Assembly: GCA_934476675.1 (NCBI GenBank)
Contig: CAKSOE010000012.1
Span: forward strand, 1-64,000
Direction of reading: 5' to 3'
Length of the DNA: 64,000 nt
Source of the DNA: an uncultured Clostridia bacterium
Lineage (GTDB): Bacteria; Bacillota; Clostridia; UBA1381
Position 1 is the first letter of the stretch, and each line of letters begins with the position of its first letter. This document shows, piece by piece, positions 6,944 to 16,699 of the stretch. Under the pieces are notes generated by a model that searched no databases, was not told where the DNA came from, and saw only the letters and a program-made list of their open reading frames with translations. The position numbers and the translations under genes were made by a program.

Positions 6944-8680
6944 ATGAATTTTGATATTGAAATACAAAATAACGGCCGGGGGTATATGGCTTGTACTGAA
7001 AAAGTATCGGATAAAGATAATATTATGATTATTTCGGTAAAGCTGAATTTCGGTAAAAAGCTTATTCCCGAAAAAACGGTTCTGCGTATAGGCACAGACA
7101 TGACCGATATGTTTTCAACATGGAGTCCGCTTATATATTATCGACGCGGGCTTCAAAGTGATATGAACAAATCGGTGCAGGAATCCAGAACGGCGTTTGG
7201 CGCGCCGATAAAAACAATTCTTAGTGCAGACGGAAGCAACAGGCTTACAGTTGCCGCTGCCGACTGCAAAACACCGTTAAGAATTTTAAGCGGAATCCGT
7301 GAGGAGGACGCAAAAATATATATTGAAACGGAATTTTTCTCAAATCCGATAAGTGCGGCAGAAAGCTACGAAACATTAATAAGGCTTGATTACCGCAGCA
7401 TACCTTACTACGATGCAATTTATGACACGCGCAGCTGGTGGTTTGAAACAAACGGATTAAAAACGGCATATGTGCCGGAAATTGCGAAAAATCCGATGTA
7501 TTCTACTTGGTACAGCTATCATCAGCGTTTTGATGCGGACAGTATTGTAAAAGAATGTAAAAAAGCAAAAGAGCTGGGACTCGATGCGATTATTATAGAC
7601 GATGGCTGGCAGACAAAGGATTTGCACCGCGGATATGCTTTTTGCGGCGACTGGAAAGCCGAGCCGGAAAAAGTGGGAAAAATGCGTGAATTTGTTGAAA
7701 GAATACATAATGAGGGACTGAAAGTAATTTTGTGGTATTCCGTACCCTTTATAGGTAAAAACTCTGCGGCGTGGGAAAAATTTCGAGGAAAGTATCTTGA
7801 CAGTGAGGAAAATTCATGGTGCAGACTTGACCCGAGATTTCCCGAAGTAAGGCAGTATCTGACGGAGATGTATAAAAAAGCGGCGCAGGAGTGGCAGCTT
7901 GACGGCTTTAAGCTGGATTTTATAGATTCTTTTGCGCTGTTTTCCGAATCAATGGAAAACAGAGAGGGACAGGATATTTTTTCGCTTGAAGAAGCAGTAG
8001 AATGTTTATTGGAAAATATAATGACAGAACTGAAAAAAATAAATCCCGAAATATGTATTGAATTCAGACAAAGCTATATGGGACCGATTATGCAGACCTA
8101 CGGAAACATGATAAGAGTTTCCGACTGCCCGGGAGACGCACTCACGAACAGAATAGGCAGTATTGATTTGCGGCTTACCTCCGGCAGCTGTGCGGTACAT
8201 TCGGATATGCTGATGTGGAATATGACCGACAGTGTGCAAAGTGCGGCAAGACAGCTGATAAATGTACTGTTTTCCGTGCCGCAGATTTCCGTAAGGCTGA
8301 ACGAAATACCCAACGAACATTGGAAAATGCTTAAATTTTATATAAAATTTCTGCGTGAAAACCGTGATATTCTTTTAGACGGAAAGCTGATGCCGCTTAA
8401 TCCCGAGGAAAATTATCCACTTGTCTGCGCTTCTTTGGACGGGCGCGAGATAGCCGTGCTGTATGGAGCGGAAATATACGTATGCGGAAATCCCGAAAGC
8501 AAGGTAACTCTTATAAACTGCGGCGGCAAAGACAGCGCTTATATAGATTTCGGCAAGGCACGGGCGGATGAAATAACAATCTACGATTGTATGGGAAATA
8601 TCGTAAACAGATATTTTGCAGAAACGGACGGCATTATAAAATTGTCCGTTCCCGTGTGCGGCATGGCAGTTATAAGCTGA
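6944..8680 (+). CDS. intracellular GH36-like alpha-galactosidase
   Basis: A 578-residue enzyme of the GH36 (melibiase) type with no signal peptide, so cytoplasmic. An N-terminal beta-sandwich (residues 1-165) leads into a TIM barrel (about 175-480) and a short C-terminal beta domain. The family motif IIDDGWQ is present; GFKLDFID carries the expected nucleophile Asp325, and RVSDCPGD carries the probable acid/base Asp394. Members release terminal alpha-galactose or alpha-N-acetylgalactosamine from oligosaccharides; the exact sugar is not decided by these motifs. ATG 6944 has AAAGGGG seven bases ahead. The protein is shorter than bacterial AgaA types (about 730 residues), so it belongs to a compact subgroup. 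It precedes the secreted glycosidase operon and probably finishes imported oligosaccharides. Confidence 0.85.
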   Translation: MNFDIEIQNNGRGYMACTEKVSDKDNIMIISVKLNFGKKLIPEKTVLRIGTDMTDMFSTWSPLIYYRRGLQSDMNKSVQESRTAFGAPIKTILSADGSNRLTVAAADCKTPLRILSGIREEDAKIYIETEFFSNPISAAESYETLIRLDYRSIPYYDAIYDTRSWWFETNGLKTAYVPEIAKNPMYSTWYSYHQRFDADSIVKECKKAKELGLDAIIIDDGWQTKDLHRGYAFCGDWKAEPEKVGKMREFVERIHNEGLKVILWYSVPFIGKNSAAWEKFRGKYLDSEENSWCRLDPRFPEVRQYLTEMYKKAAQEWQLDGFKLDFIDSFALFSESMENREGQDIFSLEEAVECLLENIMTELKKINPEICIEFRQSYMGPIMQTYGNMIRVSDCPGDALTNRIGSIDLRLTSGSCAVHSDMLMWNMTDSVQSAARQLINVLFSVPQISVRLNEIPNEHWKMLKFYIKFLRENRDILLDGKLMPLNPEENYPLVCASLDGREIAVLYGAEIYVCGNPESKVTLINCGGKDSAYIDFGKARADEITIYDCMGNIVNRYFAETDGIIKLSVPVCGMAVIS

Positions 8681-8684
8681 AATA

Positions 8685-8718
8685 TTGTTAAGTAAGGTCA
8701 CTTTTTTGATAGCAAAAA
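8685..8718 (+). promoter_or_regulatory. 21-bp-spaced direct repeat, candidate activator site
   Basis: TTGTTAA at 8685 and TTGATAG at 8706 start exactly 21 bp apart, and the second is followed by CAAAAAAA. The -10 box TATAAT is at 8732-8737, 26 bases after the start of the second repeat, and no proper -35 is present. The same pair occurs before the genes at 32600 and 37029. Confidence 0.55.
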
Positions 8719-8731
8719 AATTTTTATGAGG

Positions 8732-8768
8732 TATAATTAATATATAAACTCGGAGAGAAAGCTCTCCG
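8732..8768 (+). promoter_or_regulatory. -10 box and 5' leader hairpin of the large operon
   Basis: TATAAT at 8732-8737 without a matching -35 at 16-18 bases, which suggests activator dependence. The predicted transcript begins close to a perfect seven-base hairpin CGGAGAG/CTCTCCG (8751-8757, 8762-8768) that has no T run. It may protect the 5' end of a very long mRNA. Confidence 0.5.
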
Positions 8769-8799
8769 CAGATATTAATGAAAGGAACGGAAATAAAGC

Positions 8800-11700
8800 A
8801 TGAAAAAAAGTATTCTTTGTATTTCTCTGCTGCTTATCTGCATATTGTACGGTACTTCGGCGTATGCGGAAAGTGCGGTTATGAATGCCTACAAGCTTGA
8901 AAAGAATATTGAGAATGTGACGTGCAGCTCTTATCAGAACAGCGGATATATACCCATACGCGGTGTGGACGATAATATGTCCACAATGTGGAATGCGCGC
9001 GGTGAGGGCGAATGGCTCAAGGTGGAGCTTAAAGAAACGGTAAAGATGGGAGCAATCGGAATTTCGTTTGATTCGGGAAATAAATATAAATACAATTTTT
9101 CCGCAATGGTTTCCGCGGACGGTTCTGCATGGAAAAAGGTGTACGAGGGTTTAAGCTATCTTTCCATGACGTGCTTTTACAGCTTTGAACCGACCGATGT
9201 AAAGTACATACAGATTACAATGAACGGCAGCACCCTAAATTTGAATAACGGAATAAGAAACATAGATTTTTATTCACAGGGGGTGCAGCATTGTACGGTA
9301 CTTAATTTCGGGTTTGACGATTTAACAGCGCTGTATGATTATAACCCGGATAATCCTCCGTCGCCGAGATGCAAGTTTACGGTGGTAGGCGAAATGCTTG
9401 ACGGAAACGTGTCGGGAAAAGCGGAGGTTAAGGTAAAATATAAGGGTGAGGAGAAAATATCCTCAAAAACGTATGATTTTCAGATTTCGCAGGACAGAAT
9501 GGACGATATTTACTGTACGTTAGACCCTGTTGTTGAGCCGGGCTGGTATACGGCGGAAATTGATTTGTATATTGACGGCAAGCTGATAAGCGTAAATCCG
9601 TACGGCTTTGGAATTATACGCAAGGCGGCGGAGGGATTGAAGCCGGATTCGCCGTTCGGACTGAATTTCCGTTCAGAGGGCGATTTGGAAACAGAAATAC
9701 TGATTGGTCAGAAAATAGGCGTAAAGTGGACGCGTTCCGTTCCTCATGCAGACCCGTCATATGTAAAGCCTACGGCGGACGGGCCGTATTGGGACGAGGA
9801 CGGAAACGAAGAAGGACAAAACAACATACGGCTTGCATGGCAGGAAATAAACAAATACAAGGAACACGGTATAAGTGTGCTCGGAGCGGTAAACTATAAT
9901 ATGCCGTGGAATATAACGCCGCTTTCGGACGGAACAATTCCGGCGCTGCATCAGAATATGCCGTGGAACAAGGAAGAACAGGCAAAGATGGTATATCATC
10001 TTATAAAGCCGTTTTACGGAGAAATAAACAACTGGGAAATATGGAACGAACCATGGGTTCACGGTTGGACATGGCGGACGGGAGACACACAGGATTACCG
10101 TAATATGTCAAGACTGATCTATGAAAAGGTAAAACCGGAAATGCCTGATGTGAAGCTTATTGCAGGAGGTTCTACCGCATATCAGCGTGACAGCCTTTAT
10201 GCGCGCAACTCCGATAGCACGGGTTATAATGACGGTTCGGTAAACCATGCCTATTCCGTACCGAGTATGGCGCTTATTTCGGCTCTTAAAGAGCAGATGA
10301 ACATGGATAAGCTTTACTCTAAGGGCGAGGGCAAGGGCGGTATGTGGCAGACAGAAGGAGGAATACTCCCGTCAACATTCAGCGGAACGCAAATGCAGCA
10401 GCAGCTTATGGTTTCACGCGTTGTTGCTCCGTCGTATCTGCAAAATCTGTTTGTTGCAAATAACGAAGTGCCGATGAAATATTTTTGGTTTGCACTGTCT
10501 TACGGAAAGGGGTTTTCGGGCGGTGACCATAATATGTATGATGAATTGAGCCGTACGCCTTATCCGTGTACTGTTGCATATTCGGCAATGACTCATTTTC
10601 TGGAGGATTCAAAATACAGCTGCGAGGCTTATCCTTATTCCAAATCAACCTGGGGATATGTGTTTGAACGCAACGCAGACCATAAGGCAACTGCGGCGGT
10701 GTATTCGGCAACGGACTATAACGGTTCACTTGTTTTGCATGATGCCGAGGGCATAAAAGCCTATGATTATCTCGGACGTGAAATCAGTGACGGTACTGTT
10801 GCGGAGCTGACGCTGCCTATGAATTACTGGGAAACGGTATATCTTGTATCGTCATTGACTCCCGAGGAACTTAAAAATAAACTGGTATCGGCTGATATGA
10901 AGTACGATAATATGCTTTTAGTGCATCCTCAGAATTTTGTCAAGCCGTTAGATGGTACGTCCGCGATTGATATAAAGGTAGAAAACGTTACAAATAAAAC
11001 GGTCAGCGGAACTGTCAGGGTAAAAGCGCCGGAGGGCTGGACGCTGAAATCCGACACGGTGAGAATTGAAAACCTTGAAACAGCACAAAGCAGAATAATA
11101 TCCGTACCGGTGGACAAATTTGTGAAAAACAGCATGAACCGTTATCTTGTGGGATATGAACTGCAAATAGACGGGAATGATTTTGTTCAGAAAAACGAGC
11201 AGATTTTGCAGGTGGCATATGCACCGAAAAAGACTATACGTGTGGACGGAGAATTTTCGGATTGGAATGATATTATTCCGGTAACGATGGTAAATAACGG
11301 CGTAATTGATACCACTGCGGCTGCGCTTGACCCGTCACGGGCAGAGGAAATACTGAAAAATGACCCGTCTAAGGCGGATAAGGTAATTTACACGATAAAA
11401 ACGGCATGGGATGACAATAATTTCTATTTCTATGCACAGATTCCTGATGTGGAGCAGACTAAGAAGAAACGCTTTGAACAAGACCCGTATCTGTTCCCGT
11501 GGAATTTCGATTGTGTGCAGCTTGGCTTTAAGCCGCTGGAAACAAATCCTGACGATCCGTTTACGGATAATCCGTATTATTATAAAGGCTTAAAAGCCGG
11601 CATAGATTATGAGATTGATTTAACGGCGGCAACCGACGGCGGTACGGAGATGTACCGTGTACTTGCACCGGGAACTCATTTTCAGAACTATTATCCTACA

Positions 11701-12054
11701 AATGCTCCGCTTGAAGTACCCGTCGGAGCGATGGATGCCTCCGAAAAAGGCGGCAGGGACGGTCAGCTTATAATAAAACGTGACGATGAAAATATGCTTA
11801 CAACGTATGAATGTGCAATATCTCTCGATAATATCAGCGGATTAAGAGATGTTTTAAAGGGCACGGCAAAGAATGAAACGGCAGTAAGTATGTTTGCATT
11901 CGGAGTGGTGGACACGGGAGAAAACAGCAAGGGCAGCAGCTTCTGGCAGCGCGAAATGAACTGCGTGGAAAAGCTTGCGGAACGCGGACTTGCGCCAAAC
12001 TGGAGCAATCAGTCGGGTAATGTAAACACCCGCTGGGGCTTCGGTACGAATTAA
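8800..12054 (+). CDS. secreted multidomain glycosidase-like protein
   Basis: A 1084-residue exported protein. Signal peptide at residues 1-24; F5/8-type (discoidin) carbohydrate-binding domain at about 30-160; an Ig-like linker; a clan-A style TIM barrel at about 285-660; another Ig-like region; and a C-terminal CBM9/DOMON-like domain (about 805-1080) opening IRVDGEFSDWND. The barrel carries NNWEIWNEPW with acid/base candidate Glu417 and MWQTEGGIL with nucleophile candidate Glu519, placed as in retaining clan-A enzymes such as GH39 or GH5. No sugar preference can be read, and the barrel does not clearly fit one numbered family. GGAACGGA precedes the ATG. It is the first gene of a long run of closely spaced genes, with the next start 25 bases on. 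Confidence 0.8.
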   Translation: MKKSILCISLLLICILYGTSAYAESAVMNAYKLEKNIENVTCSSYQNSGYIPIRGVDDNMSTMWNARGEGEWLKVELKETVKMGAIGISFDSGNKYKYNFSAMVSADGSAWKKVYEGLSYLSMTCFYSFEPTDVKYIQITMNGSTLNLNNGIRNIDFYSQGVQHCTVLNFGFDDLTALYDYNPDNPPSPRCKFTVVGEMLDGNVSGKAEVKVKYKGEEKISSKTYDFQISQDRMDDIYCTLDPVVEPGWYTAEIDLYIDGKLISVNPYGFGIIRKAAEGLKPDSPFGLNFRSEGDLETEILIGQKIGVKWTRSVPHADPSYVKPTADGPYWDEDGNEEGQNNIRLAWQEINKYKEHGISVLGAVNYNMPWNITPLSDGTIPALHQNMPWNKEEQAKMVYHLIKPFYGEINNWEIWNEPWVHGWTWRTGDTQDYRNMSRLIYEKVKPEMPDVKLIAGGSTAYQRDSLYARNSDSTGYNDGSVNHAYSVPSMALISALKEQMNMDKLYSKGEGKGGMWQTEGGILPSTFSGTQMQQQLMVSRVVAPSYLQNLFVANNEVPMKYFWFALSYGKGFSGGDHNMYDELSRTPYPCTVAYSAMTHFLEDSKYSCEAYPYSKSTWGYVFERNADHKATAAVYSATDYNGSLVLHDAEGIKAYDYLGREISDGTVAELTLPMNYWETVYLVSSLTPEELKNKLVSADMKYDNMLLVHPQNFVKPLDGTSAIDIKVENVTNKTVSGTVRVKAPEGWTLKSDTVRIENLETAQSRIISVPVDKFVKNSMNRYLVGYELQIDGNDFVQKNEQILQVAYAPKKTIRVDGEFSDWNDIIPVTMVNNGVIDTTAAALDPSRAEEILKNDPSKADKVIYTIKTAWDDNNFYFYAQIPDVEQTKKKRFEQDPYLFPWNFDCVQLGFKPLETNPDDPFTDNPYYYKGLKAGIDYEIDLTAATDGGTEMYRVLAPGTHFQNYYPTNAPLEVPVGAMDASEKGGRDGQLIIKRDDENMLTTYECAISLDNISGLRDVLKGTAKNETAVSMFAFGVVDTGENSKGSSFWQREMNCVEKLAERGLAPNWSNQSGNVNTRWGFGTN

Positions 12055-12079
12055 CCATGAAAGAAAGGACGGTAATACG

Positions 12080-13801
12080 GTGAAAAAACTGAGATTTATG
12101 TTAAGCTCCGTATTGTCAGCCGTGTTGGCGGCGTCGTGCATTAGCGCCGCCGCAGACGGTATGATAAGGGCGGATTTTGACGCCGAAACAAAACAGATTG
12201 AGGTAAGCGGCAGTGCGGCGGCAAATACGCGTATAACTCTGAAAGTGTTTGCAAATGCAGATTATACGGACGGAAATGTGAGTGCGGATGACGTGGCATA
12301 TTTTTTCCATACCGATACGGATGCGGGCGGAAACTTTGTTTTCAAATTCAAAATAGACCCTTCCAGACCGAACGGCAGATACACCGCAGCGGCGAACGGT
12401 GAGGGACTCTCGGACGCCGAATGTGAATTTATTTTAATAGACGACAAGCTTGTAAGCGATATGCTTACTAAGCTTAATAAAGCATCGGAAAGTGATGTGA
12501 GCGGTCTTATAGACGACGGTATATTTACCGTTTTCGGCACTGATGAAAATGAGGTTTTGTATTATAACTCGCTTAATGTTGAATACAAACGCACGGTTAT
12601 TCTATCTTGGCTGGCAGCGCGTCCGAACGGCGGCTATGCGGATAAAGACGCAGCAAACGGCGGATTTTACTCGGCATGCGGCTATGCGGATTTAAAGCAG
12701 TTCGAGCCGTCGGAGGAAAACAGAGCGGAAATAGAGGAACGCATCAAAAAGATTTTTGACGGAATCGGAAAATCAGCATTGTGGGAAAAATACACAGGCA
12801 CAAAGCAGAGCAATTCTTTGAGTGCGGCAGTAAGGAAAAAGACATATTCGGATGCGCTCGATGCGCTGAAAAATGCCGATACGGCAGCGGACTTTGCGGA
12901 TAAGGTTACGGAAAGAATGGTGCTTAATTCCGTAAACGGTGCGGCATCGTGGCTGGGTTATAAGGATATTATAGATAATTCGTCGGCAAATAACGGATTT
13001 TTTGAATACATAAACGGCATTAACAGAGACGGATTAAAGAAAAATGAAGCCAATGCGTTAAAGCTTGCGTTTAATTCGAGAAAACAGGAATACACAAGTA
13101 TTCCCGAATTTGTATCGGATATAAACAGGGCAATCTCACAGGCAGGTTTATCATCACCGACAGGCGGCAGCGGAAGCGGTTCCGGTAGCGGCGGAGGAGG
13201 AAACCGCAGTAATTCGGGAGGTTCTGTAACGGTGCCGTTCACGCCGTCCGAAAGTACAGACACATCGGACGGATTTGCGGATATGGCAGGCTACGAATGG
13301 GCGGCAGAGGCGGTAAAGGCGCTTTCGGAAAAGAATATAATAAACGGAATTGAAGAAAATAAATTTGCCCCAGGGGAAAACGTAACGCGCGAGCAGTTCG
13401 TAAAAATGCTTGCCCTTGCTTTTAATCTTGACATAACCGACGGTGCAAAAGTCGAATTTACCGATTGCAGTCCGCATGACTGGAGCTATCCGTACATTGC
13501 GGCGGCTTATGGCAGAGGACTTGTAATGGGAACGGGTGATGAATTCGGAAAAAGCAGCAATATTACCAGACAGGATGCGGCGGTTATGACTTATAGGTTT
13601 ATGGGTTCGCCGTCGAATACAGAGAACGGCGCAGACTTTACTGACAGCGGCGAAATTTCGGATTATGCCGCAGAGGCTGTTTCGGCAATGGCGGCGGCAG
13701 GGCTTATAAACGGTGTCGGTGACGGCAGATTTGAGCCGAAAAATAACATGACGCGCGCACAGGCGGCGCAGCTTTTGTATAATGTACTGCATACGAAATG
13801 A
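12080..13801 (+). CDS. S-layer-anchored protein, cassette gene A copy 1
   Basis: A 573-residue exported protein starting with GTG behind AAAGGACGG. It has a signal peptide (residues 1-24), an Ig-like strand domain (about 26-115), a helical region of about 230 residues, a glycine/serine linker near residues 355-375, and three SLH domains at the C terminus (about 390-573; FADMAGYEWAAEA, FTDCSPHDWSY, FTDSGEISDYA). SLH domains bind pyruvylated wall polymers, so the protein is held on the cell surface. It matches the layout of the gene at 57450 (helical part, Gly/Ser linker, three SLH). It lies 25 bases after the glycosidase gene and 27 before the next surface protein. No enzymatic motif is seen; a display or spacer role is likely. 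Confidence 0.85.
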   Translation: MKKLRFMLSSVLSAVLAASCISAAADGMIRADFDAETKQIEVSGSAAANTRITLKVFANADYTDGNVSADDVAYFFHTDTDAGGNFVFKFKIDPSRPNGRYTAAANGEGLSDAECEFILIDDKLVSDMLTKLNKASESDVSGLIDDGIFTVFGTDENEVLYYNSLNVEYKRTVILSWLAARPNGGYADKDAANGGFYSACGYADLKQFEPSEENRAEIEERIKKIFDGIGKSALWEKYTGTKQSNSLSAAVRKKTYSDALDALKNADTAADFADKVTERMVLNSVNGAASWLGYKDIIDNSSANNGFFEYINGINRDGLKKNEANALKLAFNSRKQEYTSIPEFVSDINRAISQAGLSSPTGGSGSGSGSGGGGNRSNSGGSVTVPFTPSESTDTSDGFADMAGYEWAAEAVKALSEKNIINGIEENKFAPGENVTREQFVKMLALAFNLDITDGAKVEFTDCSPHDWSYPYIAAAYGRGLVMGTGDEFGKSSNITRQDAAVMTYRFMGSPSNTENGADFTDSGEISDYAAEAVSAMAAAGLINGVGDGRFEPKNNMTRAQAAQLLYNVLHTK

Positions 13802-13828
13802 TAAGAAGGGAGCAGACAGAGAATAGCT

Positions 13829-16687
13829 ATGAGAAATAATTACCTGAAAAAAATCCTGTCATTTGTAATGGCAATAACAATGCTGCCGTGCTTTGCGGCG
13901 ATTGCCGAAGAAAACGGCGGCAGTGAGGATATTGTTTTAAACGATGAGGCGGTTATTCTATATAATCTGGGAATTATCGGCGATGCGCCGGATAAAACGT
14001 TTCGTCCCGATGATTTGATCACGCGGGCGGAGTTTGCCGGCTGGCTTGCGGGTGCGGATAATATTGACCGCAGTCCTTACACAAATACATTTTCGGATGT
14101 GTCGGAGGAAAATCCGAACGCCGAAAGCATAGCCTCTCTTGCGGCGGCGGAGATAATGATCGGAAACGGCGATGGAACATTTTCGCCCGATAAGCCGATA
14201 AATACGGAGGAGGCGTTAAAAAGCGTGCTTGTTCTTTTGGGGTACAGGTCGTATGCGGAGGCTGCGGGCGGCTATCCCAACGGGTATCTTAAAGTAGGAT
14301 ATGACAAGGATTTGCTTAATGGTGTGGCCTCGCCGCTCACACGCAGCGGTGCGGCGGTTCTGATTTACAATGCAATGCTCACAAATGTCATGGAGCCGAA
14401 CGGAGTGAGCGGAAACGGCGTTATTTACGGCGAAAACGAAAACAAAACGCTGCTGTATAAAACGCGAAAAATAATAAAGAGCACGGGTATTGTAACCGCA
14501 AACGAAATCACCGATTTGGAGGGCGGTTCGGGAACTGCAAAGGGAACCGTCATGATAGACGGCATCGGCTATGAAGATGTGACGGGCAGCGCACAAAAAA
14601 TGCTCGGGAAAAAGTCGGAGTTTTATTATAAAGACAACGACATAGCGGAAATCGTATACATAAGAGCGGCAAAAAGAACGTCGACCGAGGCGCTTGACAG
14701 CGAGGATATAGAAAGCTTTGACGGAAATATTCTCAGATATTATAAAGGTTCAAAAATCGTAAATTATAAAATTTCGCCCATGGCGGACGTGATTTATAAC
14801 GGTAAAGTTCTTGATTATTCAAAGAATGATGTACTGTTTATGGACGAAAACGGAGTACGCTCATATTACGGAACAATAGAGCTTTTTGACAATGACAATA
14901 ACGGACAGTATGATGTGGTGAATATTCACGCATATCATAACATGATTGTAAATTCAACAAGAAATCTGGATAATGAAACAGGAAAAATACCATCCGATTG
15001 GTTTGAAATAGCTGATAAAAACGGAATAACGGTAAAAATTGATCCGGAAAAGAGTTTTTCGATAAAGGATATTAACGGAAAAGATATTCCGTGGACAAAT
15101 ATTGCGGAAAACGATGTATTTGCACTGGCACAGAGCAAGGACGGTCAGTACATTGAGATGATTTTGTGCGATAATGTAATTACGGGTGAAATAACGAGTA
15201 TTTCAAGGGATGAGGAAAAATATTCGGCAGTTATTGACGGAAAAACGTATGAAATACGTCAGTCAACGGGATTTTACTGTGTAGACCAAACAGAGGACAC
15301 CATAGGACTTACCTCGGGAGATAAAGCGTTTTTCACTTTGGATATTTCGGGCAAAATTGCATTGGCAAAGGATAAATCGGTAAACACCGGATTTGCCTAC
15401 GGTTTGATTATAAATTATCTTGTAAGCGATGACGGCGGCGAGGTGCGCATTAAGCTTATGAGGGCAAATGAGGAGATTGACTTTATACCGGTTGAAAACA
15501 AGGTCACAATTGACGGTGCAAGCTATAAAGGTACCGAACAGGTTATGCAGCGGATTACCGAGGTTTCAAAATCACTCAACGGAACGGATAATTCGGGAAA
15601 ACCACTCAGAAAGGAAATACTTGTAAAATATAAAACCAACAGTAAGGGAAAGATAAATCAGATAGATACTCCGTATCTTGACAAACCCGAAAAAAACGAA
15701 AATGAACAGACGCTTCGTGTAATGAAATTGCAGGAGCCGATTGACGGAATGAAGAAATCGACCGATCCGGTAAGCCTTATTTATAGGGCGAATACCTTTG
15801 GCGGAAAAATAGTTGTTGACAGCAGTACATTGTTTTTCTATATGCCGCCGGTTACGGGTGCGAATGACTCGTCAACCTATGCGGTGCTGCCTGCCGGAAA
15901 ACTGAAAATTGATTTGGACCACGAAATACGTGCGTATACCTCGAATGAGCAGAAACAGATACCCGAAGCGGTGGTTATTTATTCGTCTCCTGTGTACTCA
16001 AAAAATGTATCGGAAATCAGCAAGGGAACGGATATAGGAATATGTCTTGAAAAATATATCGGACTTGACCAGGAGGAAAACCCGAAGGAATGTATCAGCA
16101 TATTCCAGGGCGGACGCGTTATAAATAAATGCGTAGAGTCGGCTGACGTGGAAAACTACCGAAGCCTTGTTCCGGGTGATGTGATCCGTTTCGGAACAAA
16201 CGGCACATCAAATATCGACACAATTCATGTTGTTTACAAATTCGATGAAAACAAGCTGCCGCGCCGCGGACTCGGCAATGCACCAGATTTAAGAAATGCA
16301 AATCTAATGTTTACAAATGGCGGTGCAAGGGCGATTTTCGGAGGAGTTTACAGCAAGGAGGGCAGCGTAATTGCGGTTGTAAATCAGATAAAGAAGTATC
16401 AGGATCGCGATACTTCGGCAAATGATGACGGCGGAATACTCGTAAATAACAATATGTCCGATTTGTCGGTAAAGGCACAGGCGAGTATTGAGCGATATGA
16501 CGTGAGCAAATACGAGGTGTACAGATACAATGCGGATTCCAAAACGGTAGAAACCGTGGGTCCGGCTGATATTCTGGCATATCAGCAGACACAGGGCGGA
16601 TATGACTATGCACTGGTGTTTACGATTGATTATCGCCCCGGAATTGTAATCCTTTACAGTAATAATGACGTTGCATGGAATGATTAA
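13829..16687 (+). CDS. large SLH-domain surface protein, cassette gene B copy 1
   Basis: A 952-residue exported protein. Signal peptide (1-26), then SLH-type repeats (about 38-190; ILYNLGIIGDAPDKTFRPDD and AAAEIMIGNGDGTFSPD), then about 750 residues of beta-rich sequence with no known enzyme motif. A calcium-loop-like stretch DNDNNGQYD starts at Asp354. The same kind of loop starts at residue 354 in the paralogue at 60479, and both then read Asp-Val into a hydrophobic strand, so the two are colinear. The ribosome site is weak: AAGGGAG lies about 17 bases ahead of this ATG. It is probably a structural S-layer component or polysaccharide-binding scaffold, and the function is not known. Confidence 0.8.
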   Translation: MRNNYLKKILSFVMAITMLPCFAAIAEENGGSEDIVLNDEAVILYNLGIIGDAPDKTFRPDDLITRAEFAGWLAGADNIDRSPYTNTFSDVSEENPNAESIASLAAAEIMIGNGDGTFSPDKPINTEEALKSVLVLLGYRSYAEAAGGYPNGYLKVGYDKDLLNGVASPLTRSGAAVLIYNAMLTNVMEPNGVSGNGVIYGENENKTLLYKTRKIIKSTGIVTANEITDLEGGSGTAKGTVMIDGIGYEDVTGSAQKMLGKKSEFYYKDNDIAEIVYIRAAKRTSTEALDSEDIESFDGNILRYYKGSKIVNYKISPMADVIYNGKVLDYSKNDVLFMDENGVRSYYGTIELFDNDNNGQYDVVNIHAYHNMIVNSTRNLDNETGKIPSDWFEIADKNGITVKIDPEKSFSIKDINGKDIPWTNIAENDVFALAQSKDGQYIEMILCDNVITGEITSISRDEEKYSAVIDGKTYEIRQSTGFYCVDQTEDTIGLTSGDKAFFTLDISGKIALAKDKSVNTGFAYGLIINYLVSDDGGEVRIKLMRANEEIDFIPVENKVTIDGASYKGTEQVMQRITEVSKSLNGTDNSGKPLRKEILVKYKTNSKGKINQIDTPYLDKPEKNENEQTLRVMKLQEPIDGMKKSTDPVSLIYRANTFGGKIVVDSSTLFFYMPPVTGANDSSTYAVLPAGKLKIDLDHEIRAYTSNEQKQIPEAVVIYSSPVYSKNVSEISKGTDIGICLEKYIGLDQEENPKECISIFQGGRVINKCVESADVENYRSLVPGDVIRFGTNGTSNIDTIHVVYKFDENKLPRRGLGNAPDLRNANLMFTNGGARAIFGGVYSKEGSVIAVVNQIKKYQDRDTSANDDGGILVNNNMSDLSVKAQASIERYDVSKYEVYRYNADSKTVETVGPADILAYQQTQGGYDYALVFTIDYRPGIVILYSNNDVAWND

Positions 16688-16699
16688 GGAGATATAGAA

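Noticed and set aside
13154..13792. Antisense open frame of 212 codons over the SLH region of the gene at 12080
   Set aside because: Arginine/cysteine-rich, no start context, mirrors the SLH coding strand.
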